Source: Bacillus glycinifermentans | GTDB lineage: Bacteria > Bacillota > Bacilli > Bacillales > Bacillaceae | Length of the DNA: 64,000 nt | Assembly (NCBI RefSeq): GCF_001042475.2 | Contig: NZ_LECW02000004.1 | Span: 186,001-250,000, forward strand | Reading direction: 5' to 3' | Shown: in pieces, positions 8,044 to 17,810 of the stretch | Position numbering within the stretch: the stretch's first letter is position 1 | Layout of the letters: each line of letters starts with the position of its first letter | Made by a program: the position numbers and the translations under genes | Notes under the pieces: model-generated | Seen by the model: only the letters and a program-made list of their open reading frames with translations | The model's database searches: none | Told to the model about the DNA's origin: nothing

Positions 8044-9005
8044 TTTTCCACCTGCTTTATCATATAGTAAACGAGTCCGCCAGTTTCGCCGCTTGTAATG
8101 AGTCCGCGCGTTTCCAAATCGTCGAGCTGTCCGACCGTTTCAGACATTGTCAAAAACAGCTCTTTTTCGTATACGGCGGGAAACAGCTTCCGGCATATTT
8201 CAAATGCGGTGAGAGGGCTATCCGCTATCATGCTGTACACCTCGCTTGCCCTGTTCCGCTGTTTTTCCAGGCGTCTTTTGATGAGCTCCCGTATGGCGGT
8301 TATGCTTTCGCCGTGACCCGGAAAGACGACCGAGAGCGGCAGATCAAGCAGCCGTTCGAGTGATGCAAGATAATCGAGCAGCGGAGCCGGACGCTTTTCC
8401 CCTTTTTGCGGCATTTCCAATAAAGGATTTGACGAAGACGGCTTTAAGAGTAAATCTCCGCCGAGCATCCTTCCGCTTTTTTCATGATAAAGCGCGATAT
8501 GCGACGAAGCATGTCCAGGCGTCTCAAGCACCTTCCACCCTTCAAGTCCGTCGATCCGGCTGCCTTCTGTCACCGCCTTTGTCAAAGAACGTTTGCACGA
8601 CAGGCGATAAGACCGCTTTACCGTGAGACTTGCCGATTCCATATCGGCGGGGACGCCGAACCGTTTGAACAAATATGTAAAAAACGTTTGCTGTTTTTCG
8701 ATAAAAACAGGGTCCTGGCTGATATACGGCTCATTGAACGGATGGCCGATAACGGCTGTATCTATAGGAAATTCATCAAGCAATCCGGCGTGGTCTGCAT
8801 GATGGTGAGTCAGAACAACCTGGTCAATATCCTCCAGGGTCAGGTTCAGCTCAAGAAGCTTGCTTTTTAAAACAGCGGCTGCTTCCTTTGTTTTCGGGCC
8901 GGCATCGATCAATGTCAACGCTTCTCCTTTTAGCAAATAAATATTGACGTCTCCGACTGCAAACGGAGTCGGTATCGAAATGGGAATGACCTTTTCATCT
9001 TTCAT
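8028..9005 (-). CDS. yqjP: Metallo-beta-lactamase-fold hydrolase
   Basis: 325 residues. The zinc motif THHHADHAG lies near residue 70, with further ligands in [11 protein letters not shown] and [10 protein letters not shown]-terminal helical extension of about 80 residues resembles the winged-helix LACTB2-like tail. ATG at 9005 follows GAGGAG; the longer frame to 9044 would use a start without such a site. It overlaps yqjQ. The substrate is unknown. LACTB2-type relatives are ribonucleases or thioester hydrolases, so function should not be read from the name. Confidence 0.9.
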   Translation of the reverse strand: MKDEKVIPISIPTPFAVGDVNIYLLKGEALTLIDAGPKTKEAAAVLKSKLLELNLTLEDIDQVVLTHHHADHAGLLDEFPIDTAVIGHPFNEPYISQDPVFIEKQQTFFTYLFKRFGVPADMESASLTVKRSYRLSCKRSLTKAVTEGSRIDGLEGWKVLETPGHASSHIALYHEKSGRMLGGDLLLKPSSSNPLLEMPQKGEKRPAPLLDYLASLERLLDLPLSVVFPGHGESITAIRELIKRRLEKQRNRASEVYSMIADSPLTAFEICRKLFPAVYEKELFLTMSETVGQLDDLETRGLITSGETGGLVYYMIKQVEKWQTD

Positions 9006-9090
9006 TACGTTTTTCTCCTCATCCAGCAAAATGATGTTGATCATATTTTACCGTTTTCTCCGGCGCGTGTCATTTTTGCCAAAATGCCTG

Positions 9091-9120
9091 TTGACACAGG
9101 CTTGTTCTCCGTAGCATAAT
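9091..9120 (+). promoter_or_regulatory. proI promoter
   Basis: TTGACA (9091-9096) and CATAAT (9115-9120) are spaced by 18 bases, immediately upstream of the T-box leader. Confidence 0.65.
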
Positions 9121-9126
9121 GAACAA

Positions 9127-9379
9127 CAAATAAATGATCGATCATTTTGAATGATTAAAGATGCGATGAAGAGGAATAGTAAACAGGTAAATGGCGAAAA
9201 GAGAGTGAAATTCCAGGCTGAAAAATTTCACAGCCCGCTTTCCTGTTGAACCTGCCCTCAGAGCGCTTAGACAAACCTAACGTTTCCCTCGTTACGGGTC
9301 AAGAGCTGAGCATGCTGAATGCTAATGTAGGTGGTACCGCGAAACCTTTTCGTCCTATAAGATGACGGAAGGTTTTTTT
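9127..9379 (+). promoter_or_regulatory. T-box riboswitch, proline-specific, controlling proI
   Basis: The leader has the expected parts in order: AGUA and GAGAG elements of stem I near 9177-9205, a specifier loop GAA-CCU-GCC with the specifier CCU at 9251-9253 (proline codon), the antiterminator T-box sequence TAGGTGGTACCGCG at 9328-9341, and a terminator hairpin 9342-9379 ending in a T run. The variable base after UGG is U, which pairs with the A discriminator of tRNA-Pro. Uncharged tRNA-Pro would allow read-through into proI. Proline T-boxes before proI are known in B. subtilis. Confidence 0.93.
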
Positions 9380-9405
9380 GTTTTTCAAGAAGGAGGAATG
9401 ACGAA

Positions 9406-10227
9406 ATGAAACATATAGGCTTTATCGGAGCCGGTTCAATGGCGGAGGCGATGATCAAGGGACTTGTCAAAAGCGGTGCGGTTGAGCCCGGACAAATTAT
9501 CGCGACAAATCACTCCAACAGAGCCCGGCTCAAGGAGCTTCAAGAGGCATACGGGATTCGAACCGAACCTGATACGGGGAAGGTCGCGGAAGCGTCCGAC
9601 ACGATCGTTTTAGCGATAAAACCGAAAGATGCCGAAACCGTCATCACTGAAATCGGGCCTTATTTACAAAAGGAGAAGCTCGTGGTTTCGATACTTGCCG
9701 GCATTCCGATCGATACGATTCAACACTACGCCGGAGGAGAATTGCCTGTTGTCAGAGCGATGCCGAATACGTCCGCTTCGATCCAAAAATCGGCGACAGC
9801 CTTTGCGGCCGGGCGGCTCGTGACAGAAGCCCAGATTCGTGAAGTGACCGGCCTTTTTCAAACGATCGGCAGCGTCACGGCTGTTGAAGAATCCGCACTT
9901 GATGCCGTGACAGCGGTGGCGGGCAGCGGCCCGGCATTTGTGTACCGGTTTGTTGAGGCGCTCCAGGCATCAGCCCTTGAATTGGGTCTCGACGAATCAA
10001 CGGCGAAACGGCTGATCATCGACATGATGTCAGGTGCTGCGAAAATGCTTGAAACCGGAAAGGATCCTTCTTTGATGAGAAGGGAAATCACAAGCCCGGG
10101 CGGTACGACCGAATCCGGACTCCGCGTTCTCGATGAACTTCAATTTGAAAAAACGGTAGCCGCCTGTGTCAAAGAAGCGGCGAAACGGTCCGCGGAGATC
10201 AGAGACGAGTTTACAGCCAATGTATAA
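9406..10227 (+). CDS. proI: Pyrroline-5-carboxylate reductase
   Basis: Reduces 1-pyrroline-5-carboxylate to proline with NAD(P)H, the last step of proline synthesis. 273 residues: Rossmann motif GFIGAGSMAEAM at residues 4-15, IKPKD near 68, and the family signature GGTTESGLRVLDELQF near 225. Start ATG follows AAGGAGG. It stands alone between its T-box leader and its terminator. Its T-box suggests the anabolic role assigned to ProI rather than the osmostress role of ProH. Confidence 0.96.
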   Translation: MKHIGFIGAGSMAEAMIKGLVKSGAVEPGQIIATNHSNRARLKELQEAYGIRTEPDTGKVAEASDTIVLAIKPKDAETVITEIGPYLQKEKLVVSILAGIPIDTIQHYAGGELPVVRAMPNTSASIQKSATAFAAGRLVTEAQIREVTGLFQTIGSVTAVEESALDAVTAVAGSGPAFVYRFVEALQASALELGLDESTAKRLIIDMMSGAAKMLETGKDPSLMRREITSPGGTTESGLRVLDELQFEKTVAACVKEAAKRSAEIRDEFTANV

Positions 10228-10228
10228 G

Positions 10229-10260
10229 AGCCGGAAGCCAAGGATGGGTCCGGCTTTTTT
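10229..10260 (+). terminator. proI terminator
   Basis: AGCCGGA / TCCGGCT stem followed by a T run. Confidence 0.8.
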
Positions 10261-10304
10261 GCCTTCATCCGCTAAATACGCTTGCGCGCTGCCTCCCGCG
10301 CTTT

Positions 10305-11911
10305 TTATGCCAGCAATCTGCGAATCGCAAGCTGGAGCAAATCAGGCAGCGTTCCGAATGAAAACGGAACATGAAGGCGCTCCGTCCACTTATGGGGATC
10401 TTTTCCGACAGGTCCGATATTGATAACAGGTACATAAAGCGTGTTTTCCGCACCGCTTGGAAGATAATAGCCCTTGTCAAAAAGCGGCATGTTCGCTGTA
10501 AAGACATCGACCGACTGCTTTTGCAGCTGGAGATAGCTTAAATCCGAAAGACCGGGAAAATAGTGGATTTCTTCAAACTCGAGACCGTACCGGCTGCCGG
10601 CATACCGTGTCACATCGCTGACCGTCTTCCGAATGAGCGGTTCGTCTTTTGAAGAGACGGCCGGATAAAAAGGGGGACTGTAAAACAGGACGATCATCGG
10701 TGCGTCTTCTTTACAAAGCGAGGCCAGTTCAGACACGATTAGAGTTGAAAAATCACGGTCTCCCGTCTCTCCCCTGTTTGCAAACGCAAAGTTGAGGATA
10801 CGCTCCGCTTCCGCCTTTCCTGCTTTTTCCTTCGCCCTGTTCCACAGCTCCTCAAAGGTCATAACGCTGATGTTCCGCTCAATTGGCGTGAAGGCATCAA
10901 AACGCTGATAATCACGGGTTTTATGTTCAATATTGATTTTAATGTTGATAGCCGCTTTTTTCGCGGTGTCCAGCAGCATGCTGTGCAGCTCTGCCGCAGA
11001 TCTCTTCATCATCAGAACGTTAAACATCGAAACCGCGGCATGCGGAGTCTGCACGGAGTAGGCTTTCTTCAAATCTTTTTGCATCAGATTGACCGGCGGA
11101 GGCGCACCTCTCCGTCAACCTCCTCGCAATAGCCGACATGCAATTCGAGGAGCCGGTTGATTTCCGATACCATGAGGTTCGCGTTCAAACCGGAAAACGG
11201 CTCGCCCACATGAGTCTCAATCCCTTTGCAGAAAAAGCCGGCAAGCGCCTTGCCGATGCTGCCCGAATATACGTACAGCTTCGAATCCCCGGGGTATTTT
11301 TCAAACATCGGCTCGCAATTTAAACAGGCTGTAAATTCGAGATCGAACTCCTTTTCCCACGCTTTTAAGGCCGGAACCGCTTCAATCATTCCCTGTGAAT
11401 TGACTTCTTCATCAGGTACTGAGACCAAAAGAAGATTCCCGTCAAATTCGCCGTTCATCGCCCGCTCAAGCATCGAAAATTGAACCGCAAGGCCCGCTTT
11501 CATGTCCATGCTGCCTCTTCCGAACAGCCATTCGCCGCTTTCTAAATCCTGTTTTGCCCGATCAGGCAGCAGCTCTTTTTTGGCAGCTAAGGAATCCATC
11601 AGCTCAAGCGGTCTGCACGCCAGTTGTTTAAATTCGCCGTAATCTGCCGTATCGACGACGTCAAAATGGCTGAGCAGCAGCACCGTCTTTTTTGCCGCGG
11701 ACTTTTGAACGAGCGCGGTCACCACATAACGGCCGTCTTTCATCTGATGAAGCTTCACATGTTCGGGATGCTTTTGAAAATAGGTGCGGCCTTTTAGTAA
11801 ATGGTACATATATTCAGCGAGCGCCACTTCCCCGCCCGTGCCTGATATGCTTTCGTATTGAATGAAGGAAATCAACAGCTGTTTCAATTCTTCCTCTGTC
11901 TGCCATGTCAC
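10305..11911 (-). pseudogene. yqjN: M20 peptidase-like protein YqjN, split by a frameshift
   Basis: Two adjacent frames (282 and 259 residues) together match the roughly 545-residue RocB-like M20 peptidase YqjN. The N-terminal part has LLLSHFDVVD, GRGSMDMKAGLAV and PDEEVNSQGM, the zinc-binding motifs of the M20 family. Near 11100 the frame EVDGEV continues correctly as APPPVNLMQKD only if one base is added: a single-base deletion, or a sequencing error, separates them. The start is taken as GTG at 11911 after GGGGG. If real, the truncated 275-residue product keeps the metal site but loses the C-terminal half. Confidence 0.85.
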
Positions 11912-12018
11912 AACGTGGTCCCCCTTGATCATGTATTGTGCAGCGCGTTTTTACCAAAAATAGAATACACCTTCATTTTACTGAAGATTTTATATTTGAA
12001 AACAACTTGAGCAGTTTA

Positions 12019-12048
12019 TATGACGAGAATGGTCATAATTGGTATAAT
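12019..12048 (+). promoter_or_regulatory. yqjM promoter with inverted-repeat operator candidate
   Basis: TATAAT lies at 12043-12048. Upstream, TATGAC (12019-12024) and GTCATA (12032-12037) form a 6-bp inverted repeat with a 7-base spacer over the -35 position. This suits a dimeric repressor, possibly one sensing the electrophiles YqjM reduces; that is inference. Confidence 0.45.
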
Positions 12049-12079
12049 CGATTCGAAAACTTACGGGAGGCGAAAAAAA

Positions 12080-13099
12080 TTGAGTAATCGAAAATTGTTT
12101 ACACCCTGGAGCTTAAAAGGAGTTACACTAAAAAACCGCATTGTCATGTCACCGATGTGCATGTACTCCTCCCATGAAAAGGATGGAAAAGTTCAGCCTT
12201 TTCATCTGACCCATTACGTATCCCGCGCTGTCGGACAAGTCGGGCTGATTATGATCGAAGCAACGGCCGTCACGCCGCAGGGAAGAATTTCCGATCAGGA
12301 TTTAGGAATTTGGGATGACGCACACGTCGAAGGCCTGGCGTCTTTAACATCACAAATTAAGCCTTACGGCAGCAAAACGGCCATTCAATTGGCGCATGCC
12401 GGAAGAAAAGCCGAAGTAGAAGGCACGATCTACGGCCCTTCAGCGGTTCCTTTTGACGAAAGTTCACGGACGCCCGCCGAAATGACAAAAGAAGACATCA
12501 AAGAAACGGTACAGGCCTTCAAAAAAGGCGCTGAGCGAGCGAAAGCGGCCGGCTTTGACATCATCGAAATTCACGGTGCCCACGGCTATTTGATCAACGA
12601 ATTTTTATCACCGCTTTCCAACCGCCGCGAAGATGAGTACGGCGGATCGCCGGAAAACCGCTACCGCCTGCTCCGCGAAGTGATCGACGCAGTAAAAGAA
12701 GTGTGGGACGGTCCTTTATTCGTGCGGGTTTCGGCTTCTGATTATAAAGAAAACGGACTCGATGTCTCAGACTATGTCGTGTTTGGCAAATGGATGAAAG
12801 AGCAAGGCGTTGACTTGATTGACGTCAGCTCAGGCGCAGTCGTACCAGCCGATATCAAAGTCTTCCCTGGCTACCAAGTAAGCTTTGCCGATACGATCCG
12901 TGCTCAAGCCGATATCCAAACAGGTGCGGTCGGATTAATCACAAACGGCTTGCAGGCTGAAGAAATCCTTCAAAACGGAAGGGCCGATTTGATCTTTGTC
13001 GCAAGAGAGCTGCTGAGAGATCCATACTGGCCGAAAACGGCCGCAAAACAGCTGAATACAACAATCGAAGGCCCTGTTCAATACGATAGAGCCTGGTAA
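12080..13099 (+). CDS. yqjM: NADPH dehydrogenase, old yellow enzyme family
   Basis: FMN-dependent ene-reductase acting on electrophilic alkenes and nitro compounds. 339 residues, beginning at TTG 12080 nine bases after GGGAGG. The upstream ATG at 12020 would place the start inside the promoter, so it is rejected. Motifs: MSPMCMYSS with the active-site Cys at residue 27 and Tyr 29, HAGRKAE near 109, [10 protein letters not shown] (flavin and substrate histidines) near 165, and [16 protein letters not shown] near the end. These match the YqjM subgroup. A single-gene unit. Confidence 0.95.
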   Translation: MSNRKLFTPWSLKGVTLKNRIVMSPMCMYSSHEKDGKVQPFHLTHYVSRAVGQVGLIMIEATAVTPQGRISDQDLGIWDDAHVEGLASLTSQIKPYGSKTAIQLAHAGRKAEVEGTIYGPSAVPFDESSRTPAEMTKEDIKETVQAFKKGAERAKAAGFDIIEIHGAHGYLINEFLSPLSNRREDEYGGSPENRYRLLREVIDAVKEVWDGPLFVRVSASDYKENGLDVSDYVVFGKWMKEQGVDLIDVSSGAVVPADIKVFPGYQVSFADTIRAQADIQTGAVGLITNGLQAEEILQNGRADLIFVARELLRDPYWPKTAAKQLNTTIEGPVQYDRAW

Positions 13100-13110
13100 G
13101 ATTGTTTCAG

Positions 13111-13145
13111 AAATACCCCGCATGTTCGGGGTATTTCTTTTTTTC
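13111..13145 (+). terminator. yqjM terminator
   Basis: AAATACCCCG / CGGGGTATTT stem with a T run. Confidence 0.85.
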
Positions 13146-13214
13146 GAGAAACGTTACCCCGTATTCATCCGTCTTCCCTAATAGAACACCATATATAGAG
13201 AGAGGATGACCTCC

Positions 13215-13985
13215 ATGAGTTCAGATATTGCAGAAAAAACATATACGGTTGAAGGGTGTACGTTTTATACGAAACATAGACAAGGAAAAACAGACGCAAC
13301 GATTATTTTTGAAGCCGGCTACGGTTTTTCTTCAGATACGTGGGAGCCGATTTTGCCTGATATAGACGAAGAGCTGGGTCTTTTTGTATACGACCGCGCC
13401 GGTCTCGGAAAAAGCGGACCCGCCGGAGAAACAAGAACGGCTGACCAGATGGTGAAGGAATTAAAAGCGCTTCTTCAGGCAGCCGGTGTAAAACCTCCTT
13501 ACGTCTTCGTCGCTCACTCGTTCGGCGCCGTCATCGCCAGGCTGTTTGCCAGCCGGTACAAAGGCGACATCATCGGCATGGTGCTGCTTGACCCCGCTTG
13601 TGAGGACCAGGAGCAATATGTGCTCCCGCTTTTGCCAAATGATGCGCAGGACGATTATTTCAGGCAGTTTTTACTCGAGGCTTCCCACGGAGAGTTTATC
13701 CAAAGCCTGAATATGCTGAAACAGGAGCAAAAACATTTGGGGGCAGTTCCTTTGCTTGTGCTCTCTTCCGGAAAATGCTCGGAATCTTTCAAAAAAGCGC
13801 ATCATGAATGGCTGAAGCTTCACGGCAGACTGCTTTCTTTATCGCATCAAAGCGGCTGGATTCAGGCCAAAAACAGCTCCCACCTGATCCACCATGATGA
13901 GCCGCATATCGTCCAGCTTGCGATATATGATGTATGGTATGCCGCCCGAAAGCAGCACAGTTATGTATATCAAACCGCCAACTAA
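13215..13985 (+). CDS. yqjL: Alpha/beta hydrolase
   Basis: 256 residues of alpha/beta-hydrolase fold. The nucleophile elbow is AHSFGA near residue 101 (GxSxG with Ala first), the oxyanion region FEAGYG lies near 35, VLLDPA follows the elbow, and a C-terminal catalytic His is likely in NSSHLIHHDEP. ATG at 13215 is preferred: the GAGAGAGG ribosome site touches the upstream ATG at 13206 but lies 9 bases before this one. In B. subtilis YqjL has been linked to paraquat resistance; the substrate is unknown. Convergent with the L33 gene. Confidence 0.88.
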   Translation: MSSDIAEKTYTVEGCTFYTKHRQGKTDATIIFEAGYGFSSDTWEPILPDIDEELGLFVYDRAGLGKSGPAGETRTADQMVKELKALLQAAGVKPPYVFVAHSFGAVIARLFASRYKGDIIGMVLLDPACEDQEQYVLPLLPNDAQDDYFRQFLLEASHGEFIQSLNMLKQEQKHLGAVPLLVLSSGKCSESFKKAHHEWLKLHGRLLSLSHQSGWIQAKNSSHLIHHDEPHIVQLAIYDVWYAARKQHSYVYQTAN

Positions 13986-13989
13986 AAGA

Positions 13990-14021
13990 AAAACCAGCAG
14001 CCTTTAACAGGCCGCTGGTTT
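13990..14021. terminator. Bidirectional terminator between yqjL and the L33 gene
   Basis: An AACCAGC / GCTGGTT stem with a bulged inner CC/GG pair and A/T flanks serves both convergent genes. Its right arm overlaps the L33 stop codon. Confidence 0.75.
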
Positions 14022-14169
14022 ACTTTGTTTCACGGTGAATCGTGTATTTTTTCAGACGCGGAGAATATTTTTTCAATTCAAGCCGGTCCGGATTCGTCCG
14101 TTTGTTCTTTGTTGTGATATAGTTTCGGTCACCTGTTTCGGTGCAAGCGAGCGTAATTTTTACTCTCAT
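14020..14169 (-). CDS. rpmG: 50S ribosomal protein L33, zinc-free form
   Basis: A 49-residue L33 starting [17 protein letters not shown] and ending [12 protein letters not shown]. It contains only one cysteine, so the two CXXC zinc pairs of the C+ form are absent: this is a C- paralogue that needs no zinc. The ribosome site is GAGGAGG. A Zur box 16-36 bases upstream of the ATG indicates induction under zinc starvation, when C- forms replace zinc-binding ones and free zinc. It probably corresponds to the Zur-controlled L33 of B. subtilis (rpmGC, a pseudogene in strain 168 as I recall). Confidence 0.93.
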   Translation of the reverse strand: MRVKITLACTETGDRNYITTKNKRTNPDRLELKKYSPRLKKYTIHRETK

Positions 14170-14184
14170 GTTGATCCTCCTCTT

Positions 14185-14205
14185 AAATCGTAATAATTAC
14201 GTTTT
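14185..14205 (-). promoter_or_regulatory. Zur box
   Basis: The 21-base palindrome has left half AAATCGTAAT and right half ATTACGTTTT around a central A, matching the B. subtilis Zur consensus AAATCGTAATnATTACGATTT at all but one position. It lies just upstream of the L33 ribosome site. Confidence 0.85.
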
Positions 14206-14234
14206 ATTATACAGCATCTTTCATCCGTGTCAAC

Positions 14235-14274
14235 AAAAAGCTTCCCGAGCCTCGTTGGACCGGGAAGCTTTTTG
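14235..14274 (-). terminator. rnz terminator
   Basis: AAAAAGCTTCCCG / CGGGAAGCTTTTT stem directly after the rnz stop codon; symmetric, so usable on both strands. Confidence 0.85.
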
Positions 14275-15198
14275 TTATCTCCGCTTCACTTCATATTCGT
14301 AAAAATCATAGGCAGCCGTGCTGTTCGGGAAGATTTCCTTCGCTTCGTTTATCAGTTCATTCACGCTCTCGCCTTGATACCGTGCGCTGATATGGGTTAA
14401 AATCAGCTTCTCCGCCCCGGCTTCTCTCGCCGTTTCGGCAGCTTGTTCAGTCGTGCTGTGGTAATAATCGCCGGCAAGCTCCCGGTCGCCTCCTGCAAAT
14501 GTCGCTTCATGAACGAGGACATCTGCATGTTCCGCCAGGACCTTCACGTTCTCGCATTTCCTCGTATCACCGGAAATGGCAATAATCCGCCCCTTTTTCG
14601 GAGGACCGATAAAGTCGGCACCATTGACCGTACGGCCGTCTTCCAATGTCACCGTTTCCCCGTTTTTCAGCTTTTGATAAACCGGTCCGGGGGAAATCCC
14701 GATCTCTTTTAAAGCCTCTGCATCGAGCGCTCCCTGAACATCCTTCTCCTCCACCCTGTAGCCGAAAGCCGGAATTCCGTGAACAACGCGTTTAGCCGTG
14801 ACGATGAACTGGTCATCTTCGAATACCGTCCCCTCTTCGATCTCTTCAATGACTAAAGGATACGTCAAATGCGTTCCTGTTGCCTCAAGCGCGGTTTCGA
14901 GGAATGCTTTGATTCCTTTTGGCCCGTAGACGGTGAGACAGCTTTCCCCGCCTTGAAAAGAGCGGCTGCTGACGAGCCCCGGAAGGCCGTACACATGGTC
15001 TCCGTGCAGGTGCGTGATAAAGATTTTTTCGATTTTTCCAGGTTTAATCGATGTATGTAAAATTTGATGCTGTGTGGCTTCCCCGCAATCAAACAGCCAG
15101 ACAGACCGCCTTTCCTCTAAAAGCTTGAGCGCAATGGACGTTACATTCCGCGTTTTCGCCGGAATGCCCGCTCCCGTTCCTAAAAATAATAATTCCAA
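14275..15198 (-). CDS. rnz: Ribonuclease Z
   Basis: tRNA 3'-processing endonuclease that cuts after the discriminator base of tRNA precursors lacking encoded CCA. 307 residues, the B. subtilis length. Metallo-beta-lactamase fold with the zinc motif [13 protein letters not shown] near residue 62, [10 protein letters not shown] near 212, and HEATF and HISARY with late metal ligands. The exosite arm is the region after GAKGIKAF-like sequence near residues 150-175. Start [11 protein letters not shown] is the family start. It stands alone with its own terminator. Confidence 0.96.
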   Translation of the reverse strand: MELLFLGTGAGIPAKTRNVTSIALKLLEERRSVWLFDCGEATQHQILHTSIKPGKIEKIFITHLHGDHVYGLPGLVSSRSFQGGESCLTVYGPKGIKAFLETALEATGTHLTYPLVIEEIEEGTVFEDDQFIVTAKRVVHGIPAFGYRVEEKDVQGALDAEALKEIGISPGPVYQKLKNGETVTLEDGRTVNGADFIGPPKKGRIIAISGDTRKCENVKVLAEHADVLVHEATFAGGDRELAGDYYHSTTEQAAETAREAGAEKLILTHISARYQGESVNELINEAKEIFPNSTAAYDFYEYEVKRR

Positions 15199-15408
15199 TG
15201 TCGTTCCTCCTGTAACTGATCAAACATGATATATGTACAAGCATACAGGAAGTCTGAAAAAAAAGAAATGGAGGCGTTTATGATATGGTGTAAGGAAAAT
15301 TTCCCGGCTTTTCGAAAGCAAATGGTCTCAAATGTTTGCTTTAAGGGACTATTAGCTTTAAAATGAAGAAAATAAACTTATGCTTCGAGTAAAGTGAGGT
15401 ACGTTTAG

Positions 15409-16887
15409 TTGAAAAAAGAACACATTGAACCAAAAGCTGTAATCGTTATATTTGGCGCAACAGGGGATTTGGCAAAACGAAAGCTTTACCCGTCTATTCA
15501 CAGGCTTTACGAAAACGGCCAAATCGGCCGGGAATTCGCTGTCGTCGGGGTAGGAAGACGGCCTTGGACAAACGAGGACTTGCGGAGCACCGTCCAGCAA
15601 TCGATTTCAAAATTTCCGCTAAATGAGAAGGATGTCGAGGAATTTACGTCTCACTTTTACTACCATCCGTTCGATGTCACAAATCCAGGCTCATACAGCG
15701 AGCTGAACGAGCTGATCGAAAAGCTCGAGCATACATATAATATTCCGAATAACCGGATGTTTTATTTGGCGATGGCTCCCGAATTTTTCGGAACGATTGC
15801 CAAGTTTTTAAAATCGGAGGGTGTCACATCGACAAACGGCTGGTCGCGGCTTGTCATCGAGAAGCCGTTCGGCCATGATCTGCCGAGTGCAAAAGCGCTC
15901 AACCAGGAGATTCGCGAAGCCTTTTCAGAGGATCAAATCTATCGGATCGACCACTATTTAGGAAAGCAGATGGTCCAAAATATCGAGGTTATCCGGTTTG
16001 CCAACGCCATATTTGAACCGCTTTGGACAAACCGCTACATCTCCAACATTCAAATCACCTCAAGCGAGGAATTAGGCGTTGAAGACCGTGCGAGGTATTA
16101 CGAAACCTCTGGCGCTCTAAGGGACATGGTTCAAAACCATATTCTGCAAATGGTCGCATTGCTTGCGATGGAGCCGCCGATCAAACTGAACACCGAAGAG
16201 ATCCGCAGTGAAAAGGTCAAGGTGCTCAGAGCGATGCGGCCGATTCAAAAAGACGAAGTCGACCAATATTTTGTCCGCGGTCAGTATGACGCCGGCGTCA
16301 TTGATGATCAGCCGGTTCCCGCCTATCGCGATGAGCAGAACGTTGCGGAAGATTCGAACACGGAAACATTCGTTGCCGGTAAACTTTTAATCGACAACTT
16401 CCGCTGGGCCGGAGTACCGTTTTATATCCGGACGGGCAAACGGATGAAGAAAAAATCGACACAGATCGTCGTCCAATTTAAAGACATTCCGATGAATCTG
16501 TATTACGGAAACGGCAATACGATGCATCCGAACCTTCTCGTGATTCACATCCAGCCAGATGAAGGGATCACCCTTCACCTAAACGCGAGAAAACTCGGCG
16601 GCGGCACATTTGCCCAGCCGATCAAGCTGGACTATTGCCACAACTGCGGCGACGGCATCAACACGCCTGAAGCTTACGAAAAGCTGATTCTCGACTGCCT
16701 GCACGGAGACGCGACAAACTTTGCCCACTGGGATGAAGTGGCTCTTTCCTGGAGCTTTGTCGACGAGATTTCGCGATACTGGGAAGAGAACAAAACATTG
16801 TCACCGAACTATGAAGCGGGCTCAATGGGACCGAAAGCCGCTGACGACCTGCTCGCAAAAGACGGTTTTCATTGGTGGCCGATCTAA
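15409..16887 (+). CDS. zwf: Glucose-6-phosphate 1-dehydrogenase
   Basis: First step of the oxidative pentose phosphate pathway, giving 6-phosphogluconolactone and NADPH. 492 residues beginning at TTG 15409, eight bases after AAGTGAGGT. The NADP loop is IFGATGDLAKRKL near residue 14, and the active-site signature RIDHYLGKQMVQN lies near 180. In B. subtilis zwf and gndA are close neighbours; here an 8-kb insertion separates them. It is the single gene of its unit, ended by a strong terminator. Confidence 0.97.
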   Translation: MKKEHIEPKAVIVIFGATGDLAKRKLYPSIHRLYENGQIGREFAVVGVGRRPWTNEDLRSTVQQSISKFPLNEKDVEEFTSHFYYHPFDVTNPGSYSELNELIEKLEHTYNIPNNRMFYLAMAPEFFGTIAKFLKSEGVTSTNGWSRLVIEKPFGHDLPSAKALNQEIREAFSEDQIYRIDHYLGKQMVQNIEVIRFANAIFEPLWTNRYISNIQITSSEELGVEDRARYYETSGALRDMVQNHILQMVALLAMEPPIKLNTEEIRSEKVKVLRAMRPIQKDEVDQYFVRGQYDAGVIDDQPVPAYRDEQNVAEDSNTETFVAGKLLIDNFRWAGVPFYIRTGKRMKKKSTQIVVQFKDIPMNLYYGNGNTMHPNLLVIHIQPDEGITLHLNARKLGGGTFAQPIKLDYCHNCGDGINTPEAYEKLILDCLHGDATNFAHWDEVALSWSFVDEISRYWEENKTLSPNYEAGSMGPKAADDLLAKDGFHWWPI

Positions 16888-16895
16888 TATTCATG

Positions 16896-16929
16896 AAAAC
16901 CAGCCTTCAATTTCGAAGGCTGGTTTTTT
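16896..16929 (+). terminator. zwf terminator
   Basis: Perfect 13-bp stem AAAACCAGCCTTC / GAAGGCTGGTTTT with a T run. Also usable by the convergent GntR gene. Confidence 0.88.
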
Positions 16930-16950
16930 GCGGAATGGATGACAATACCG

Positions 16951-17664
16951 CTACTTTCGAATATGGACGCTGGAAAACACAAATTTATCATAGCGGTGCC
17001 GCGCAAACGAATATTCGAACGGCTCCCCGGTATTTAAAAAAGCGACCTGTTCGACTTCAAGCACCGGGTCGTCACTGGCGCACTCCAAATACTTTCTGTC
17101 CAGCCCGTTCGATTTATCGGCCCTGATTTTCCGGTGGGAGCCGGCGATAGTCAGTTTCAGCGTTTCGGTAATATGCCGGTAAACGGAGCCGTGCAGCACC
17201 TCTTCATTCAATTCCGAAATCAGGTTTGAAGGCATATACGTTTCCTCGATAACATACGGTTCGCCTTCCACTTTCCGCAGCCGGATAATATGGTAAACCG
17301 GAACGCTTTTTTCGATTGATAATTGCTTTGCCACTTCATCTGCCGGAAATTCGACATCGAATTGAATGACGGTGCTTTCGATTTGTTTGTTGGCGAGAAG
17401 TTTTGTCAGGCCGAGGTTTTCGCGATCTGTCACACTGACGGGAAGGTCTTGAATGGACGATTTGATGATGAAGGTGCCGTGCCCCCGTTTGCGGTACAGC
17501 ATGCCTTCTGACACGAGGATATCGAGCGCTCTTTTCATCGTCATTCTGCTGCAGGAAAATTCTCTGGCAAGGGACAGCTCATCAGGTATCGGCTGATCGT
17601 CCGGGTAATATCCTTCCCGGATTCTTTTCCTCATTTCATTTGAAATATATTCGTATTTTCTCAT
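16951..17664 (-). CDS. GntR-family transcriptional regulator (UTRA type, GmuR-like)
   Basis: 237 residues: N-terminal winged helix (residues 1-70, with RMTMKRALDILVSEGM as recognition region) and C-terminal UTRA effector domain ending EYSFARHRYDKFVF. It is the last gene of the run IIB-IIA-IIC-phospho-beta-glucosidase, the same order as gmuBACDR of B. subtilis, where GmuR represses its operon until a phosphorylated sugar binds. Its likely target is the 34-base palindrome at 21284-21317. TreR and BglR are related, but context favours a beta-glucoside signal. Confidence 0.88.
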   Translation of the reverse strand: MRKYEYISNEMRKRIREGYYPDDQPIPDELSLAREFSCSRMTMKRALDILVSEGMLYRKRGHGTFIIKSSIQDLPVSVTDRENLGLTKLLANKQIESTVIQFDVEFPADEVAKQLSIEKSVPVYHIIRLRKVEGEPYVIEETYMPSNLISELNEEVLHGSVYRHITETLKLTIAGSHRKIRADKSNGLDRKYLECASDDPVLEVEQVAFLNTGEPFEYSFARHRYDKFVFSSVHIRK

Positions 17665-17741
17665 GTTTTAACCACCAGTACTAAGGATTCTGTTTGATAT
17701 GAAGCGCCTTCTTTATCATTATATCGATTTCCTCAGGGAAA

Positions 17742-17770
17742 TAAAAAGATGGCCGAAAAGACCATCTCTT
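17742..17770 (-). terminator. Terminator between phospho-beta-glucosidase and regulator
   Basis: On the minus strand an AGATGG / CCATCT stem is followed by TTTTTA, so the regulator may be expressed partly apart from the structural genes. Confidence 0.65.
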
Positions 17771-17810
17771 TTATATTCGTTTTGCCTCCAAAACCCTTAG
17801 CAGCCGAATG

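Noticed and set aside
12020..12080. ATG at 12020 as yqjM start
   Set aside because: It lies upstream of the -10 box; TTG at 12080 has a proper ribosome site and gives the family N-terminus.
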